Positions 1 through 8,163 of a DNA stretch of 36,316 nucleotides are shown here, piece after piece. How positions within the stretch are numbered: position 1 is the stretch's first letter; every line of letters starts with the position of its first letter. A program made the position numbers and the translations under genes. The stretch is taken from NCBI GenBank assembly GCA_016839585.1, contig JAEOTZ010000028.1:1-36316 (forward strand), given 5' to 3'. The stretch comes from Promethearchaeota archaeon (lineage in GTDB: Archaea; Asgardarchaeota; Lokiarchaeia; Sigyniarchaeales; SOKP01). The notes below the pieces were generated by a model. It was not told the DNA's origin. It searched no databases and worked only from the letters and a program-made list of their open reading frames with translations.

Positions 1-2
1 AT

Positions 3-2123
3 TTAGATACGATTGATAAAATACATATAGAAACAACAAAAGCCCATAGTGGGGGACATCGAGCAAATTTTGATGCTTTTGGATTTTCTTGGGAAGGATA
101 TCACTTAGGAGAGAATCTTCATGAGGGACTTTTAGTTAGTTTTCAGCCTGACGACCTTGATTGGATGTCATATTCCTTAGATAATCAATCTACTAATACA
201 ATTTTAGGAAATACTACCATACCAATGCCCCCTGATGGGAATCATACTATTCAAGTATTTGGAAAGAATTCATTAGGAGGAATATATGAATCAGACATCA
301 TACATTTTACTGTTGATTATCCAATAAAAATAGTTACTCCAGAAAGTAAAACTTATATTGAACCAATGAGTGGATATTATCCCGCTACCTTTGGATTTGA
401 AAATGATGAAGGTGGTTCTGATCCAAAAGAATGGCTTATTTTGAAGGAAAATCCCAATGCTAAAGTTATTTCAGAATTAAATGGACATAATAAAGTGCTT
501 AGATTGTGGGATAATGTTGGAGAAAGTGGAAAGTCAACGAGAGTATATAACAAATTTACTGATATGGATTATGGGACGGTTGAAGTTTGGATACTACAGG
601 ATGATTTAGGATCTGATTCTGATCAAGGACAGATTACAGGAATAGCAGATGGTTCTAATTTATTTGGCGTTAAAATGTGTGGGGGTCCCGCTAAATGGAA
701 AGTCTTAGAAAATGGCAGCATTGTGAATATAATTGGAGCACCAAGACCATTAATAAACACATGGTATCATATCCGGATTGACTTTGAACACACAATAGGA
801 GGATATCAAGGATTAGGGCAAAATGAATATTTTGTATACATAGATGGAGTTCGTTATGGCCCATATCTTTTTAATATTGATGGACAACTGGATGAGCTAC
901 ATTTACATACTTATAGTTATGGATTTAATTATAATGTCTATTTTGACGCTGTCGGATACTCTTGGGATCCAAACTATAATATTGGTGATAACTTATACGA
1001 AGGATTGCTATTGAGTTTTACTCCAGATAACTTAGATTGGATGGGATATTCCTTAGATAAACAGCCTATTAAAACTATTTTAGGAAATATTACTATACCT
1101 ATGCCAGCTGATGGAGCTCATACTATTCGAGTATTTGGAAAGAATTTATCAGGAACTTTGAATCAATCTGAAAATAGACATTTTTTTGTTGATACCATCT
1201 CTCCATTGATCACAATAAATGAACCAATTGGCAATTTTTTCGGAGCAACACCACCAGATTTTGATCTTACTATAACCGAATTGAATTTTGATATAAGCTG
1301 GTATAATTTAAATTATGGCGATAATATTTACTTCAGTGGTAATTCGGGGACAATAAACCAAACAAAATGGGAAATGGAAGGAGATGGTCCAGTTATTATT
1401 ACTTTTTATGTGAAAGATACGGGAGGAAACTTAGGAAATGCTCAGGTTGTTGTTTACAAAGATACGACAGGACCAATTTCTTCTATTTATTTTATTCCAC
1501 ATAGTGGAATTAATATAGTTAATGAATCTACTACTTTTACTATAACTGCTTATGATGGAATAGGTTCAGGAGTTTCTATTATAAGATACAAAATAAATGA
1601 TTCTAGTTGGATTGATTACATAGGACCATTCGACTTATCTAATTATCCATATGGCGATTTATTAATTTCTTATCAAGCTATAGATCAAATTGGTAATTAT
1701 GAATCTATACAAACGCTTTTAGTAGAACGTACAGATACAATTGCTCCTACTTCTTCACTCTATTTTGTACCCTATCAAGTGCCTAATATAGTAAATAAAT
1801 CAACATCTTTTACATTAAATGCTGATGATGGGATTGGTTCTGGAGTTTCTATTATTAGATATAAAATCAATGATTCTAGTTGGTTTGATTATAGCGTTCC
1901 ATTTGACTTATCGAGCTATGAACCTGGTTATTATCTCATCTGTTATTATTCTGTTGATAACATTGGTAATATCGAAATAGAAAATTCAATAGAAGTAATA
2001 TTAATGGAAAAACCATCTAAACCAAAAGAGATCCATGGATTTGAAATTTTTCTTATGATAAGTATAATTTGTATAGTTTCAATAGTAACTTTTAAAAGGC
2101 GTTATAAATCTATAAATAAATAA
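3..2123 (+). CDS. Repeat-containing surface protein, C-terminal part (5' end outside window)
   Basis: The reading frame is already open at the left edge, so about 706 residues of a longer protein are seen; the first internal ATG (165) is not the start. The visible part alternates beta-rich modules: the end of one jelly-roll-like (LamG-like) unit with a linker, a complete second unit, a separate Ig-like segment, and then two near-identical Ig-like repeats that share GSGVSIIRYKINDSSW. Asn-x-Ser/Thr sites are frequent (NES, NDS, NKS, NQS), as expected for a glycosylated exported protein. The last 30 residues hold one hydrophobic helix (IFLMISIICIVSIVTF) followed by KRRYKSINK, a stop-transfer anchor with a cytoplasmic tail. 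I infer a cell-surface or S-layer-associated protein; the ligand is unknown. A signal peptide cannot be checked because the 5' end is missing. Confidence 0.8.
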   Translation, partial: LDTIDKIHIETTKAHSGGHRANFDAFGFSWEGYHLGENLHEGLLVSFQPDDLDWMSYSLDNQSTNTILGNTTIPMPPDGNHTIQVFGKNSLGGIYESDIIHFTVDYPIKIVTPESKTYIEPMSGYYPATFGFENDEGGSDPKEWLILKENPNAKVISELNGHNKVLRLWDNVGESGKSTRVYNKFTDMDYGTVEVWILQDDLGSDSDQGQITGIADGSNLFGVKMCGGPAKWKVLENGSIVNIIGAPRPLINTWYHIRIDFEHTIGGYQGLGQNEYFVYIDGVRYGPYLFNIDGQLDELHLHTYSYGFNYNVYFDAVGYSWDPNYNIGDNLYEGLLLSFTPDNLDWMGYSLDKQPIKTILGNITIPMPADGAHTIRVFGKNLSGTLNQSENRHFFVDTISPLITINEPIGNFFGATPPDFDLTITELNFDISWYNLNYGDNIYFSGNSGTINQTKWEMEGDGPVIITFYVKDTGGNLGNAQVVVYKDTTGPISSIYFIPHSGINIVNESTTFTITAYDGIGSGVSIIRYKINDSSWIDYIGPFDLSNYPYGDLLISYQAIDQIGNYESIQTLLVERTDTIAPTSSLYFVPYQVPNIVNKSTSFTLNADDGIGSGVSIIRYKINDSSWFDYSVPFDLSSYEPGYYLICYYSVDNIGNIEIENSIEVILMEKPSKPKEIHGFEIFLMISIICIVSIVTFKRRYKSINK
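69..1150 (+). repeat. Long-period protein-coding repeat (jelly-roll/linker module, two copies)
   Basis: The segment beginning FDAFGFSWEG (about 69-300) recurs as FDAVGYSWDP (from 942 to about 1150). Both continue with EGLL, SF.PD.LDWM, YSLD.Q, TILGN.TIPMP and FGKN at the same spacing. The copies lie about 870 bases apart, with a complete jelly-roll-like domain between them. The first copy is cut by the window edge, so more units may lie upstream. Confidence 0.8.
1456..2000 (+). repeat. Tandem Ig-like repeat pair
   Basis: Two adjacent units of about 90 residues begin DTTGPISSIYF (about 1459) and DTIAPTSSLYF (about 1735). Both contain the same 16-residue core GSGVSIIRYKINDSSW and end in a D..GN motif. 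Such Ig-like repeats are common in archaeal surface proteins. The high similarity points to recent duplication or gene conversion. Confidence 0.8.
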
Positions 2124-2142
2124 TTTTTTTTTTACTTTTTTT
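2124..2142 (+). terminator. Oligo-T terminator after the surface protein gene
   Basis: A run of ten T, then AC, then seven T starts directly after the TAA stop, with no strong hairpin. Archaeal transcription typically ends at U-rich tracts of this kind. The next gene is convergent, so a stop here would separate the two units. Confidence 0.5.
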
Positions 2143-2205
2143 AGAAAAAATAGTCTAATATATTTCTATTAAAAATAATTTAGAAAGGCTAAAGAGATTA
2201 TAGGC

Positions 2206-2748
2206 TTAAGTGTTATTTGGATCGAATCTAAGGTTCATATTATTCTTATCTAATTCAAAGTTAATTTCTATTCCATTAAAAAGATCACTTTCAATTTTAA
2301 AAGTATGCTTACCTTTAATTAATTTTGTTAAAGAACTCTCATCTAATTTTAAAATAATACTTACTTTATCACCAAGAGCTATCGTTCTTCCACTGAATTT
2401 ACCTTCTAAAATATTATTTAATGTAAATAATTCTCCTCCATGATATATCATTATTCGTTCTTGAATTGTGTCTAAATTAACATTATCTTTAGAAAAATTT
2501 AACAGTTCATTATCTAAATAAATTTTTGCATAGTTTGATATATCAATGTCATTCATATCAAAGGTTTTAATATTAAAATCACCAATTTCAATATTCTCAG
2601 GAACAACAAAAGGAATAATTACATTAAGAGCTCTAATTTGGACGGAATCCGCTTTCCCATTTCCTGTTGTATCTAAAGTAAAGACACATTTTTTAGGAGG
2701 AAAAATTTTCTTTATTAAAACCTTAAAAGCAGATAAATCGTAAGACAT
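2206..2748 (-). CDS. Hypothetical protein with an EF-hand-like loop
   Basis: About 180 residues; I do not recognise the family. Near the N terminus there is a DTTGNGKADSVQIRALN segment, which resembles the calcium loop seen in dockerins and EF-hands (D-x-x-G-N-G-x-A-D). The rest is predicted beta-rich with alternating hydrophobic residues, and there is no signal peptide or membrane helix. The frame can be extended to a TTG at 2766, but the ATG at 2748 is preceded by an AGAGAT element and gives a cleaner start (MSYDLSAFK). It lies just downstream of the dehydrogenase gene on the same strand (20 bases from that stop), so it is probably cotranscribed. Calcium binding is only a suggestion from the loop. 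Confidence 0.6.
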   Translation of the reverse strand: MSYDLSAFKVLIKKIFPPKKCVFTLDTTGNGKADSVQIRALNVIIPFVVPENIEIGDFNIKTFDMNDIDISNYAKIYLDNELLNFSKDNVNLDTIQERIMIYHGGELFTLNNILEGKFSGRTIALGDKVSIILKLDESSLTKLIKGKHTFKIESDLFNGIEINFELDKNNMNLRFDPNNT

Positions 2749-2768
2749 AATTATCTCTAATAACAAAT

Positions 2769-3827
2769 TTATGGTTTTGTAATTACTTTAACGCATTTAC
2801 GTTCTTTCATTAACTTAAAGCCTGTAGAAATTAATTCTTCTAATGGAATCTCATGGGTAATAATTTTATCAACATCTATAATATTATTTGCAATTAATTC
2901 AATAGCATCTAAAAAATCTTCAGCATAACCTATATAGGAGCCCATGATTTTTCTCTGATACCGAACGATATCATTGGGTTTTATCATTGCCTTAGCTCGA
3001 AAATCTTGACCAAACAAGATTAATCTTGCACCAGGTGCCCAAATCTTTAATGCATTCTCAAAGGTTTCTGAAATACCCACAGCATCAATTATAACATCAG
3101 CACCTTCTCCATCAGTCAGTTTCATTATTTCCTTCTTAATATTTTGATTTTCTGGATTAATTACCTGATCAGCTCCTAGTTCATATGCCTTTTTAATTCT
3201 CCAATCATTTATTTCAACGGATATTAATCTCTTTATTGGATGCTTTCTAATAACAGATTCAATTATTAAACCCATCGGTCCTGCTCCCATAATAACTACA
3301 TTATCAGATTCTTTAACATCAGCAATATTATGACAATGAACTGCGCAAGAAAGTGGTTCTACTAAAGCAGCTGAAGTTACATCAATATCATGTGGCAGTT
3401 TAAAGATTACACTTCGTGGGATCACACAATATTTTGCGAAGCCTCCATTTTGAAATATCCCAAAAGTTGTACCAGTCGCCATAAAATCACAAAGGTTTGA
3501 TAATCCTCTCCGACAATTAATGCAATAGCCGCATTTTTCATTTGGATCAACAACTATTTTATCCCCTTTTTTTAAATCTCGTATATCATTACCTACTTCT
3601 TTAACAACACCAACAAACTCATGACCCAAAATAGTATTATCATTTGCTGGGTGTCCACCATCTATTATTTTTAAATCTGTCCCACAGATACCACATGCTT
3701 TTACTTCAATTAATATTTCATTATTTTTAGTGATTTGAGGTATTTCTAACTGTTCAAGCTTTATTTCACCGCCACCATTCTCTTTAGTTTTATGAAAAAC
3801 GGCCGCAAGCATTTTATCCATATACAT
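2769..3827 (-). CDS. Zinc-dependent medium-chain alcohol/polyol dehydrogenase
   Basis: 352 residues, the usual length for the MDR superfamily (threonine, sorbitol and related dehydrogenases). Catalytic zinc site: CGICGTD near residue 45 and GHEF about 25 residues on. The structural zinc loop has four cysteines (CGYC..C.......C) near residues 98-112. The NAD(P)-binding Rossmann turn is MGAGPMGL. It oxidises a secondary alcohol or polyol to a ketone; the exact substrate cannot be read from sequence. It is divergent from the MFS transporter gene and next but one to iolM, so a sugar-acid or inositol-related substrate is plausible. It could be the missing first or later oxidoreductase of the pathway, but that is inference. 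Confidence 0.85.
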   Translation of the reverse strand: MYMDKMLAAVFHKTKENGGGEIKLEQLEIPQITKNNEILIEVKACGICGTDLKIIDGGHPANDNTILGHEFVGVVKEVGNDIRDLKKGDKIVVDPNEKCGYCINCRRGLSNLCDFMATGTTFGIFQNGGFAKYCVIPRSVIFKLPHDIDVTSAALVEPLSCAVHCHNIADVKESDNVVIMGAGPMGLIIESVIRKHPIKRLISVEINDWRIKKAYELGADQVINPENQNIKKEIMKLTDGEGADVIIDAVGISETFENALKIWAPGARLILFGQDFRAKAMIKPNDIVRYQRKIMGSYIGYAEDFLDAIELIANNIIDVDKIITHEIPLEELISTGFKLMKERKCVKVITKP

Positions 3828-3842
3828 CGCCTTAATAGAATC

Positions 3843-3852
3843 TTTTATATAT
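3843..3852 (-). promoter_or_regulatory. TATA box for the 352-aa dehydrogenase gene (probably leaderless)
   Basis: On the minus strand the sequence TATATATAAA is centred about 21 bases upstream of the ATG at 3827. In archaea transcription starts about 25 bases downstream of the TATA centre, which places the start almost on the ATG. No Shine-Dalgarno sequence is present, consistent with a leaderless message. Confidence 0.5.
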
Positions 3853-3981
3853 AGAAATTATCTCTCACAATTATAATTTATTTGTATTATTATTCATTTT
3901 AAATTAAACATTTAAATTAGTATAAATTGATCTTGAAATATTAATTAAAAAAATCAATTAATCAATAAAATTGTTGATTTT

Positions 3982-5187
3982 ATGAGTAAAGAAAATGTAG
4001 AAGTTTATGGATTTCGCTGGGTAGTTCTATTGCTTTTTATGCTAGTAAACATATCAATGCAAATATTATGGATAAGTTTTGCTCCTGTCAGAAGTGTTGC
4101 TGCAAGTTTTTATGAAGTTGATGAACTTTTTATTGATTTGTTGGCAATGAGTTTCATGGTAGTATATATTCCAGTAACTTTCTTAGCGGCTTGGATGATT
4201 GATAAATTTGGATTCAAGATAGGAGCGGGATTAGGAGCTATAATTGCAGGTATATTCGGTCTACTTAGATTTTTTGCATTTGAGGATTATTTACTTGTGT
4301 TGTTATTTCAAATAGGAATTGGCTTAGGACAACCTTTTATTTTAAACGCAGTCACAAAATTATCAGCTAATTGGTTTCCTGATAATGAAAGAACAACAGC
4401 TACGGGAATCGCATTAATCTCTCAATTTCTGGGGATTGCACTTGGTATGTTTATGACTCCAATACTTGTTTCTGGAGATGATTTATTACCAATGCTACTT
4501 ATTTATGGTATTATATCCCTGATAACAATGATACTTTTTATAGTATTTGTGAAAGATAAACCGCCAACTCCCCCTTCAAGAGAATTTATAGAAGAAAAAG
4601 TATTAATGTCTGAAGGTCTAAGGAAATTGTTTTCAAATAAACACTTCATTATGCTATTTATTCTTTTTTTCTTGGGTCTAGGGATTTTTAATACCATTAC
4701 CACATATATTGAAGGTATAGTAGAACCGAGAGGGTATGACACTGATTTTGCAGGAATGTTAGGTGCTCTAATGCTATTAGGAGGAATCGTAGGATGTGTT
4801 ATAATGTCTACATTATCAGACAAATACAAAAAGCGTAAAATCTTACTAATAATATCTCTTTTTATAGCAACAGTTTCTCTATTTATAATTACTAGCACAC
4901 ATGATGAGACAATGTTACTTGCGTTTGGATTTCTACTAGGATTCGGCTTACTTTCAGCGGGTCCAGTGGGTTTGGAATATGCTGTTGACATAACAAAACC
5001 TGTACCAGAAGCAAGTTCTACTGGAATGTTGATGATGGTCGGGCAAATAGGAGGAATTCTATTTATTCTTAGCTTTGAAGATGTCAAAATAAATAACGAT
5101 TATTGGCCTGCTCTATTAATACAATCAATTTTGCTTTGTATAGCTTTAATAATAGTATTCTTCTTGAAAGAGAGAAGTAGGGAATAA
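3982..5187 (+). CDS. MFS transporter of the SLC49 (FLVCR-like) type
   Basis: 401 residues with about 12 hydrophobic helices and a central cytoplasmic loop (VKDKPPTPPSREF) between helices 6 and 7, the major facilitator layout. Helix 1-2 features (RWVVLLLF, then LLAMSFMVVYIP and AWMIDKFG) and the stretch QPFILNAVTKLSANWFP resemble eukaryotic SLC49 proteins (FLVCR1/2, DIRC2), where the matching segment reads QPF..., KLAAVWF. Known SLC49 members export haem or carry choline and ethanolamine; that activity is not proven here. The gene lies between two dehydrogenase genes in the inositol block, so a polyol or other small organic substrate is also possible. A second MFS signature (DKYKKRK) follows helix 8. 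Confidence 0.8.
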   Translation: MSKENVEVYGFRWVVLLLFMLVNISMQILWISFAPVRSVAASFYEVDELFIDLLAMSFMVVYIPVTFLAAWMIDKFGFKIGAGLGAIIAGIFGLLRFFAFEDYLLVLLFQIGIGLGQPFILNAVTKLSANWFPDNERTTATGIALISQFLGIALGMFMTPILVSGDDLLPMLLIYGIISLITMILFIVFVKDKPPTPPSREFIEEKVLMSEGLRKLFSNKHFIMLFILFFLGLGIFNTITTYIEGIVEPRGYDTDFAGMLGALMLLGGIVGCVIMSTLSDKYKKRKILLIISLFIATVSLFIITSTHDETMLLAFGFLLGFGLLSAGPVGLEYAVDITKPVPEASSTGMLMMVGQIGGILFILSFEDVKINNDYWPALLIQSILLCIALIIVFFLKERSRE

Positions 5188-5218
5188 GTAAATTAATTTA
5201 TTTTTTTTTATCTTTTAT

Positions 5219-5228
5219 TAAATATATA
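5219..5228 (+). promoter_or_regulatory. TATA box upstream of iolM
   Basis: The sequence TAAATATATA lies about 42 bases before the iolM ATG. A start about 25 bases downstream would give a leader of roughly 15 bases with no Shine-Dalgarno sequence. It follows a T-rich stretch (5200-5216) that probably ends transcription of the MFS gene. Confidence 0.45.
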
Positions 5229-5265
5229 CTAATTAGAAAAGTATAATATAATAAAATCATCAAAA

Positions 5266-6444
5266 ATGAAAGCTGTTGAATTATCGGCTGTATGGGATCC
5301 CAAACCTGAATATAAACCCAGCTCTAAAGATATTAATGGAAAATTAACATATTTAGGTTCTCAAGTTTGGAGAAATCCAACAGTTAAAATTGTTGATAAA
5401 GATAGACCTCAAATTAAGTCCAATGAAGTGTTAATCAAAGTAAAAAGATGTGGAATATGTGGTTCCGATGTACATATGGCTCAAGCATATGATGATGGAT
5501 ACATTTATTATCCTGGTTTAACAGCTTTCCCTGTCACCCTTGGGCATGAATTTGCAGGTGAAATTGTTGATGTTGGGAGTCAAGCAATTAATAAAAGAAC
5601 TGGTAAACTTTATGAAGTGGGAGAACCTGTGACTGTTGAAGAAATGGTATGGTGTGGTGAATGTAAGCCTTGTTGTGATGGTTATCCTAACCATTGTGAG
5701 CGATTACAAGAAATTGGTTTTTCCATTGATGGCGCATATGCTGAATACATTGCTGTGCCAGCAAAATTATGCTGGAGTTTGAAAAAATTAGAAAACCAAT
5801 ATAATGATATTTTTAAAATTGGTAGTTTGGTTGAGCCAACTTCAGTTGCATATAATGCTGTTATAGAGAGAGGTGGTGGAATTCGGCCAGGTGAGAATGT
5901 GGTTATTTTAGGAGCTGGTCCTATTGGTTTAGCAGCAGTAAAAATTTTAAAGAGCGCTGGAGCTGCTGTATGTATTGTCTCAGAACCAGAAGAAAGTCGA
6001 GCAACGTTAGCGAAAAAATTGGGTGCTGATTACGTAATCAATCCTTTAAAAGAAGATTTTGTAGAAGCAACAAAAAAGTATACTGATAATGAGGGCGCTG
6101 CCCTCTATCTTGAAGCTACGGGATTACCTGATATTGTTACAGATGATATACAAAATGCAATATGGGAATGTAAATCAGTTAATAGTACGGTGGTTATTGT
6201 AGCTAGAGCCGAACAAAAAATGCCAGTATGTGGTGAATATTTCCAAGTAAGGAGAGCTCGCATCGTAGGATCTCAAGGTCATTCGGGACATGGTAATTTT
6301 CCAAATGTAATAAATTGTATGGCAAATGGAATGGATTTAACTCCAATAATCACAAAAGAAATAAAAATTGACGAAGTACCTGAAAATCTCAAACTTCTGC
6401 AAACTGATAAAGAAAATTGTAAGATTTCTATTACGATAAGTTAA
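5266..6444 (+). CDS. iolM: scyllo-inosose 3-dehydrogenase (IolM-like zinc MDR enzyme)
   Basis: 392 residues. From memory it matches Thermotoga maritima TM0412 nearly end to end: start MKAV.L.A.WDP.PE, then GKLT.LGS.VWR, CGICGSDVHMAQ, YPGLT.FPVTLGHEF, GSLVEPTSVAYNAVI, and RIVGSQGHSGHG near the C terminus. Catalytic zinc residues are in CGICGSD and GHE; the structural zinc loop is WCGECKPCCDGYPNHC; the NAD-binding turn is LGAGPIGLAA. In Thermotoga this enzyme oxidises scyllo-inosose to a diketo-inositol with NAD. The long N-terminal arm and the insert between the GHE motif and the zinc loop are typical of this subfamily and absent in ordinary sorbitol dehydrogenases. iolO and iolN follow within 3 kb, which supports the assignment. 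Confidence 0.85.
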   Translation: MKAVELSAVWDPKPEYKPSSKDINGKLTYLGSQVWRNPTVKIVDKDRPQIKSNEVLIKVKRCGICGSDVHMAQAYDDGYIYYPGLTAFPVTLGHEFAGEIVDVGSQAINKRTGKLYEVGEPVTVEEMVWCGECKPCCDGYPNHCERLQEIGFSIDGAYAEYIAVPAKLCWSLKKLENQYNDIFKIGSLVEPTSVAYNAVIERGGGIRPGENVVILGAGPIGLAAVKILKSAGAAVCIVSEPEESRATLAKKLGADYVINPLKEDFVEATKKYTDNEGAALYLEATGLPDIVTDDIQNAIWECKSVNSTVVIVARAEQKMPVCGEYFQVRRARIVGSQGHSGHGNFPNVINCMANGMDLTPIITKEIKIDEVPENLKLLQTDKENCKISITIS

Positions 6445-6572
6445 ATTTGTTTATTACAACTGTCTTTTCTTATTAAGAAAGTATTAATACAATTTTACAA
6501 TCAAAACTTTTTTATATCATTTTCATCTATTTTTGTTATTCAAAAATAATAAAATAAGAAGAGATCGATATT

Positions 6573-7172
6573 ATGAATGAAAATCAAGATGAGGAAGAAG
6601 GTTTTGAATTAAAGGAAGAAGCTGAAAGTAGAGAGCAAATACTTGAAAACAAGAAAAAGGAGGAACAAATTGCTTTAAAAAGAACTGAAACCTGTGATTT
6701 TAAAACTGAACATCCAGAATCTCTAGAAATTATGCAAAATGAACCTTTTTATAGAATTCCGTTGACTAATATTATAGAAAGTGAGGATGTCTTTTATATT
6801 CTTATGGAATTACCAGGATTAGACAAAAAGAATGTTAAAATTTCTTTACAAGAAGGAATTTTAGAATTACTTGGAGAAAAATCAATAAAACACAAAGAAA
6901 AGAAAGAAGAAAAAAAGGAAAAAGAAAAAGATAAAAAAGAAAAGAAGGATGAAAAGAAAGATAAAGACAAGAAAAAAGAAAAATATAAGGAAATAAAAGG
7001 AGCCTATTTAAGGAGAGAAATTCGAACCTCTAACTTCTTTAGATGTTTTGACTTACCTGAAGATATATATCCTGAAGAAATTGATGCAAGCTTTAAAAAT
7101 GGTATTCTACGGTTAATAATCCCTAAAAAATCAGCAAAAATTAGTGAAAAGAAAGTAATAGAAATTAAATAA
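6573..7172 (+). CDS. Small heat-shock protein (Hsp20) with a charged insert
   Basis: 199 residues. The alpha-crystallin domain spans about residues 61-186, with the start ELPGLDKKNVKISLQEGILEL and the closing NGILRLIIPK motif. The N-terminal 55 residues are acidic and charged. Between two beta strands, at the loop that mediates dimer swapping in this family, residues 106-141 are almost only Lys, Glu and Asp, about 25 residues longer than usual. The family forms ATP-independent oligomeric chaperones that hold unfolding proteins. The start ATG follows AGAGATCGAT. The gene stands alone, with spacers of about 130 bases before and 80 after. Confidence 0.85.
   Translation: MNENQDEEEGFELKEEAESREQILENKKKEEQIALKRTETCDFKTEHPESLEIMQNEPFYRIPLTNIIESEDVFYILMELPGLDKKNVKISLQEGILELLGEKSIKHKEKKEEKKEKEKDKKEKKDEKKDKDKKKEKYKEIKGAYLRREIRTSNFFRCFDLPEDIYPEEIDASFKNGILRLIIPKKSAKISEKKVIEIK
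6894..6983 (+). repeat. Polypurine tract inside the Hsp20 gene
   Basis: Ninety bases on the coding strand are purine except for four positions (6932, 6950, 6962, 6968). The tract encodes the Lys/Glu/Asp insert. It is low in complexity and likely to change length by slippage; long polypurine tracts can also form triplex DNA. Confidence 0.75.
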
Positions 7173-7254
7173 ATTCTATTATTCATAGTTCTCTTATTTT
7201 TTTATTGTTCTAATTATTTTTTTTAAATTTTTAATAAGAGCTATTATTGTAATT

Positions 7255-8067
7255 CTATAGAATTGATCTTAGATATTCAGAGGATTCTCTAGCGACTTCC
7301 TCAAATGAGGGTTTCATAATAGTTTCAATTGATGCGAATCCATTATATCCTGCATTTTTAAAAATATTTAAGAAGGTTCTAAAATCAAAATGTCCTGTAC
7401 CAGGTGCTCTACGGGTGCAATCAGCTAAATGAATATGAGAAACATAATGAGCAATTTCTTCTAAATAATCCCAAATAAAACCAGGATCTTCTTCCAAATA
7501 AATGTGATAAGAATCAACTAATAATCTTAAGTTATTAGAACCTATCTCTTTTATTAATTCTACTGATTCTGAGATTGTATTATAAGAATCAATTTCAAAT
7601 CGATTTATAGGTTCAAATAATAATTCAACATTATTGTTTTCTGCTAACCTACAACATTCTTTTAATGATGATTTAATATTTATTTTCTCTTTTTTTTGAC
7701 TACTTTCAAAAGTATAACGTCCCCTAATTAATCCAATAATGACTTTTGACTGTACTTCACGGGCAAATTCAACATATTTCTCAACTCTTTCAATTGCTTT
7801 TCTCCTTATTGATTCATCAATATGACCAAGCGAATAACCAAAACGAATAAAAGTATTCCCTGTTCCCAGCGCTGGTATTTCTAATTCATAAGAATCTTTA
7901 ATTTCATTTATCTGTTTAACATCTATTTTTTCTGGTTCTAATAAACTTAATTCAACTCCATCATAATCTAATGGTTTTAAAAAATAACATACAGCAGAGA
8001 ATTTTTTAATTATTTCTTCTTGATTGTATTTGGATTCGTTAAGAGTAGATACAATACTCAATTGCAT
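7255..8067 (-). CDS. iolO: 5-keto-L-gluconate epimerase (IolO-like TIM barrel)
   Basis: 270 residues of the xylose-isomerase-like TIM-barrel family. It matches what I recall of Thermotoga TM0416: an opening LS.V..., then IPALGTG, IRRKAIERV, VIIGL.RGR, FEPINRFE.D..NTI, LLVDSYH, HIHLADC.R.APG.GHFDF and SIE near the end. The conserved Glu (EPINR), Asp (VDSYH), His (HIHLAD) and Glu (SIET) are the expected metal ligands. In Thermotoga the enzyme converts 5-keto-L-gluconate to D-tagaturonate, the step after IolN. It is divergent from iolN across a 96-base shared promoter region. A generic sugar isomerase is the fallback call, but the specific motifs and the neighbours favour iolO. Confidence 0.82.
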   Translation of the reverse strand: MQLSIVSTLNESKYNQEEIIKKFSAVCYFLKPLDYDGVELSLLEPEKIDVKQINEIKDSYELEIPALGTGNTFIRFGYSLGHIDESIRRKAIERVEKYVEFAREVQSKVIIGLIRGRYTFESSQKKEKINIKSSLKECCRLAENNNVELLFEPINRFEIDSYNTISESVELIKEIGSNNLRLLVDSYHIYLEEDPGFIWDYLEEIAHYVSHIHLADCTRRAPGTGHFDFRTFLNIFKNAGYNGFASIETIMKPSFEEVARESSEYLRSIL

Positions 8068-8163
8068 ATAATATATAATTATATATGATGATTAAAAAGT
8101 TTAACATATATGTACCCCTTTGATAATTATTACAATTCATTTTAATTGAGATGATTTTTAAAA
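8068..8163. promoter_or_regulatory. Divergent promoter region between iolO and iolN
   Basis: The 96 bases between the two start codons are rich in TATA-like sequence. TATAATATATAATTATATA lies next to the iolO start, and AACATATATG lies about 60 bases before iolN. Both genes could be controlled together from here. I could not identify a clear operator. Confidence 0.45.

Noticed and set aside
4503-5087. A 194-codon ORF opposite the MFS gene
   Set aside because: It is an antisense shadow with no motifs; the MFS frame is convincing.
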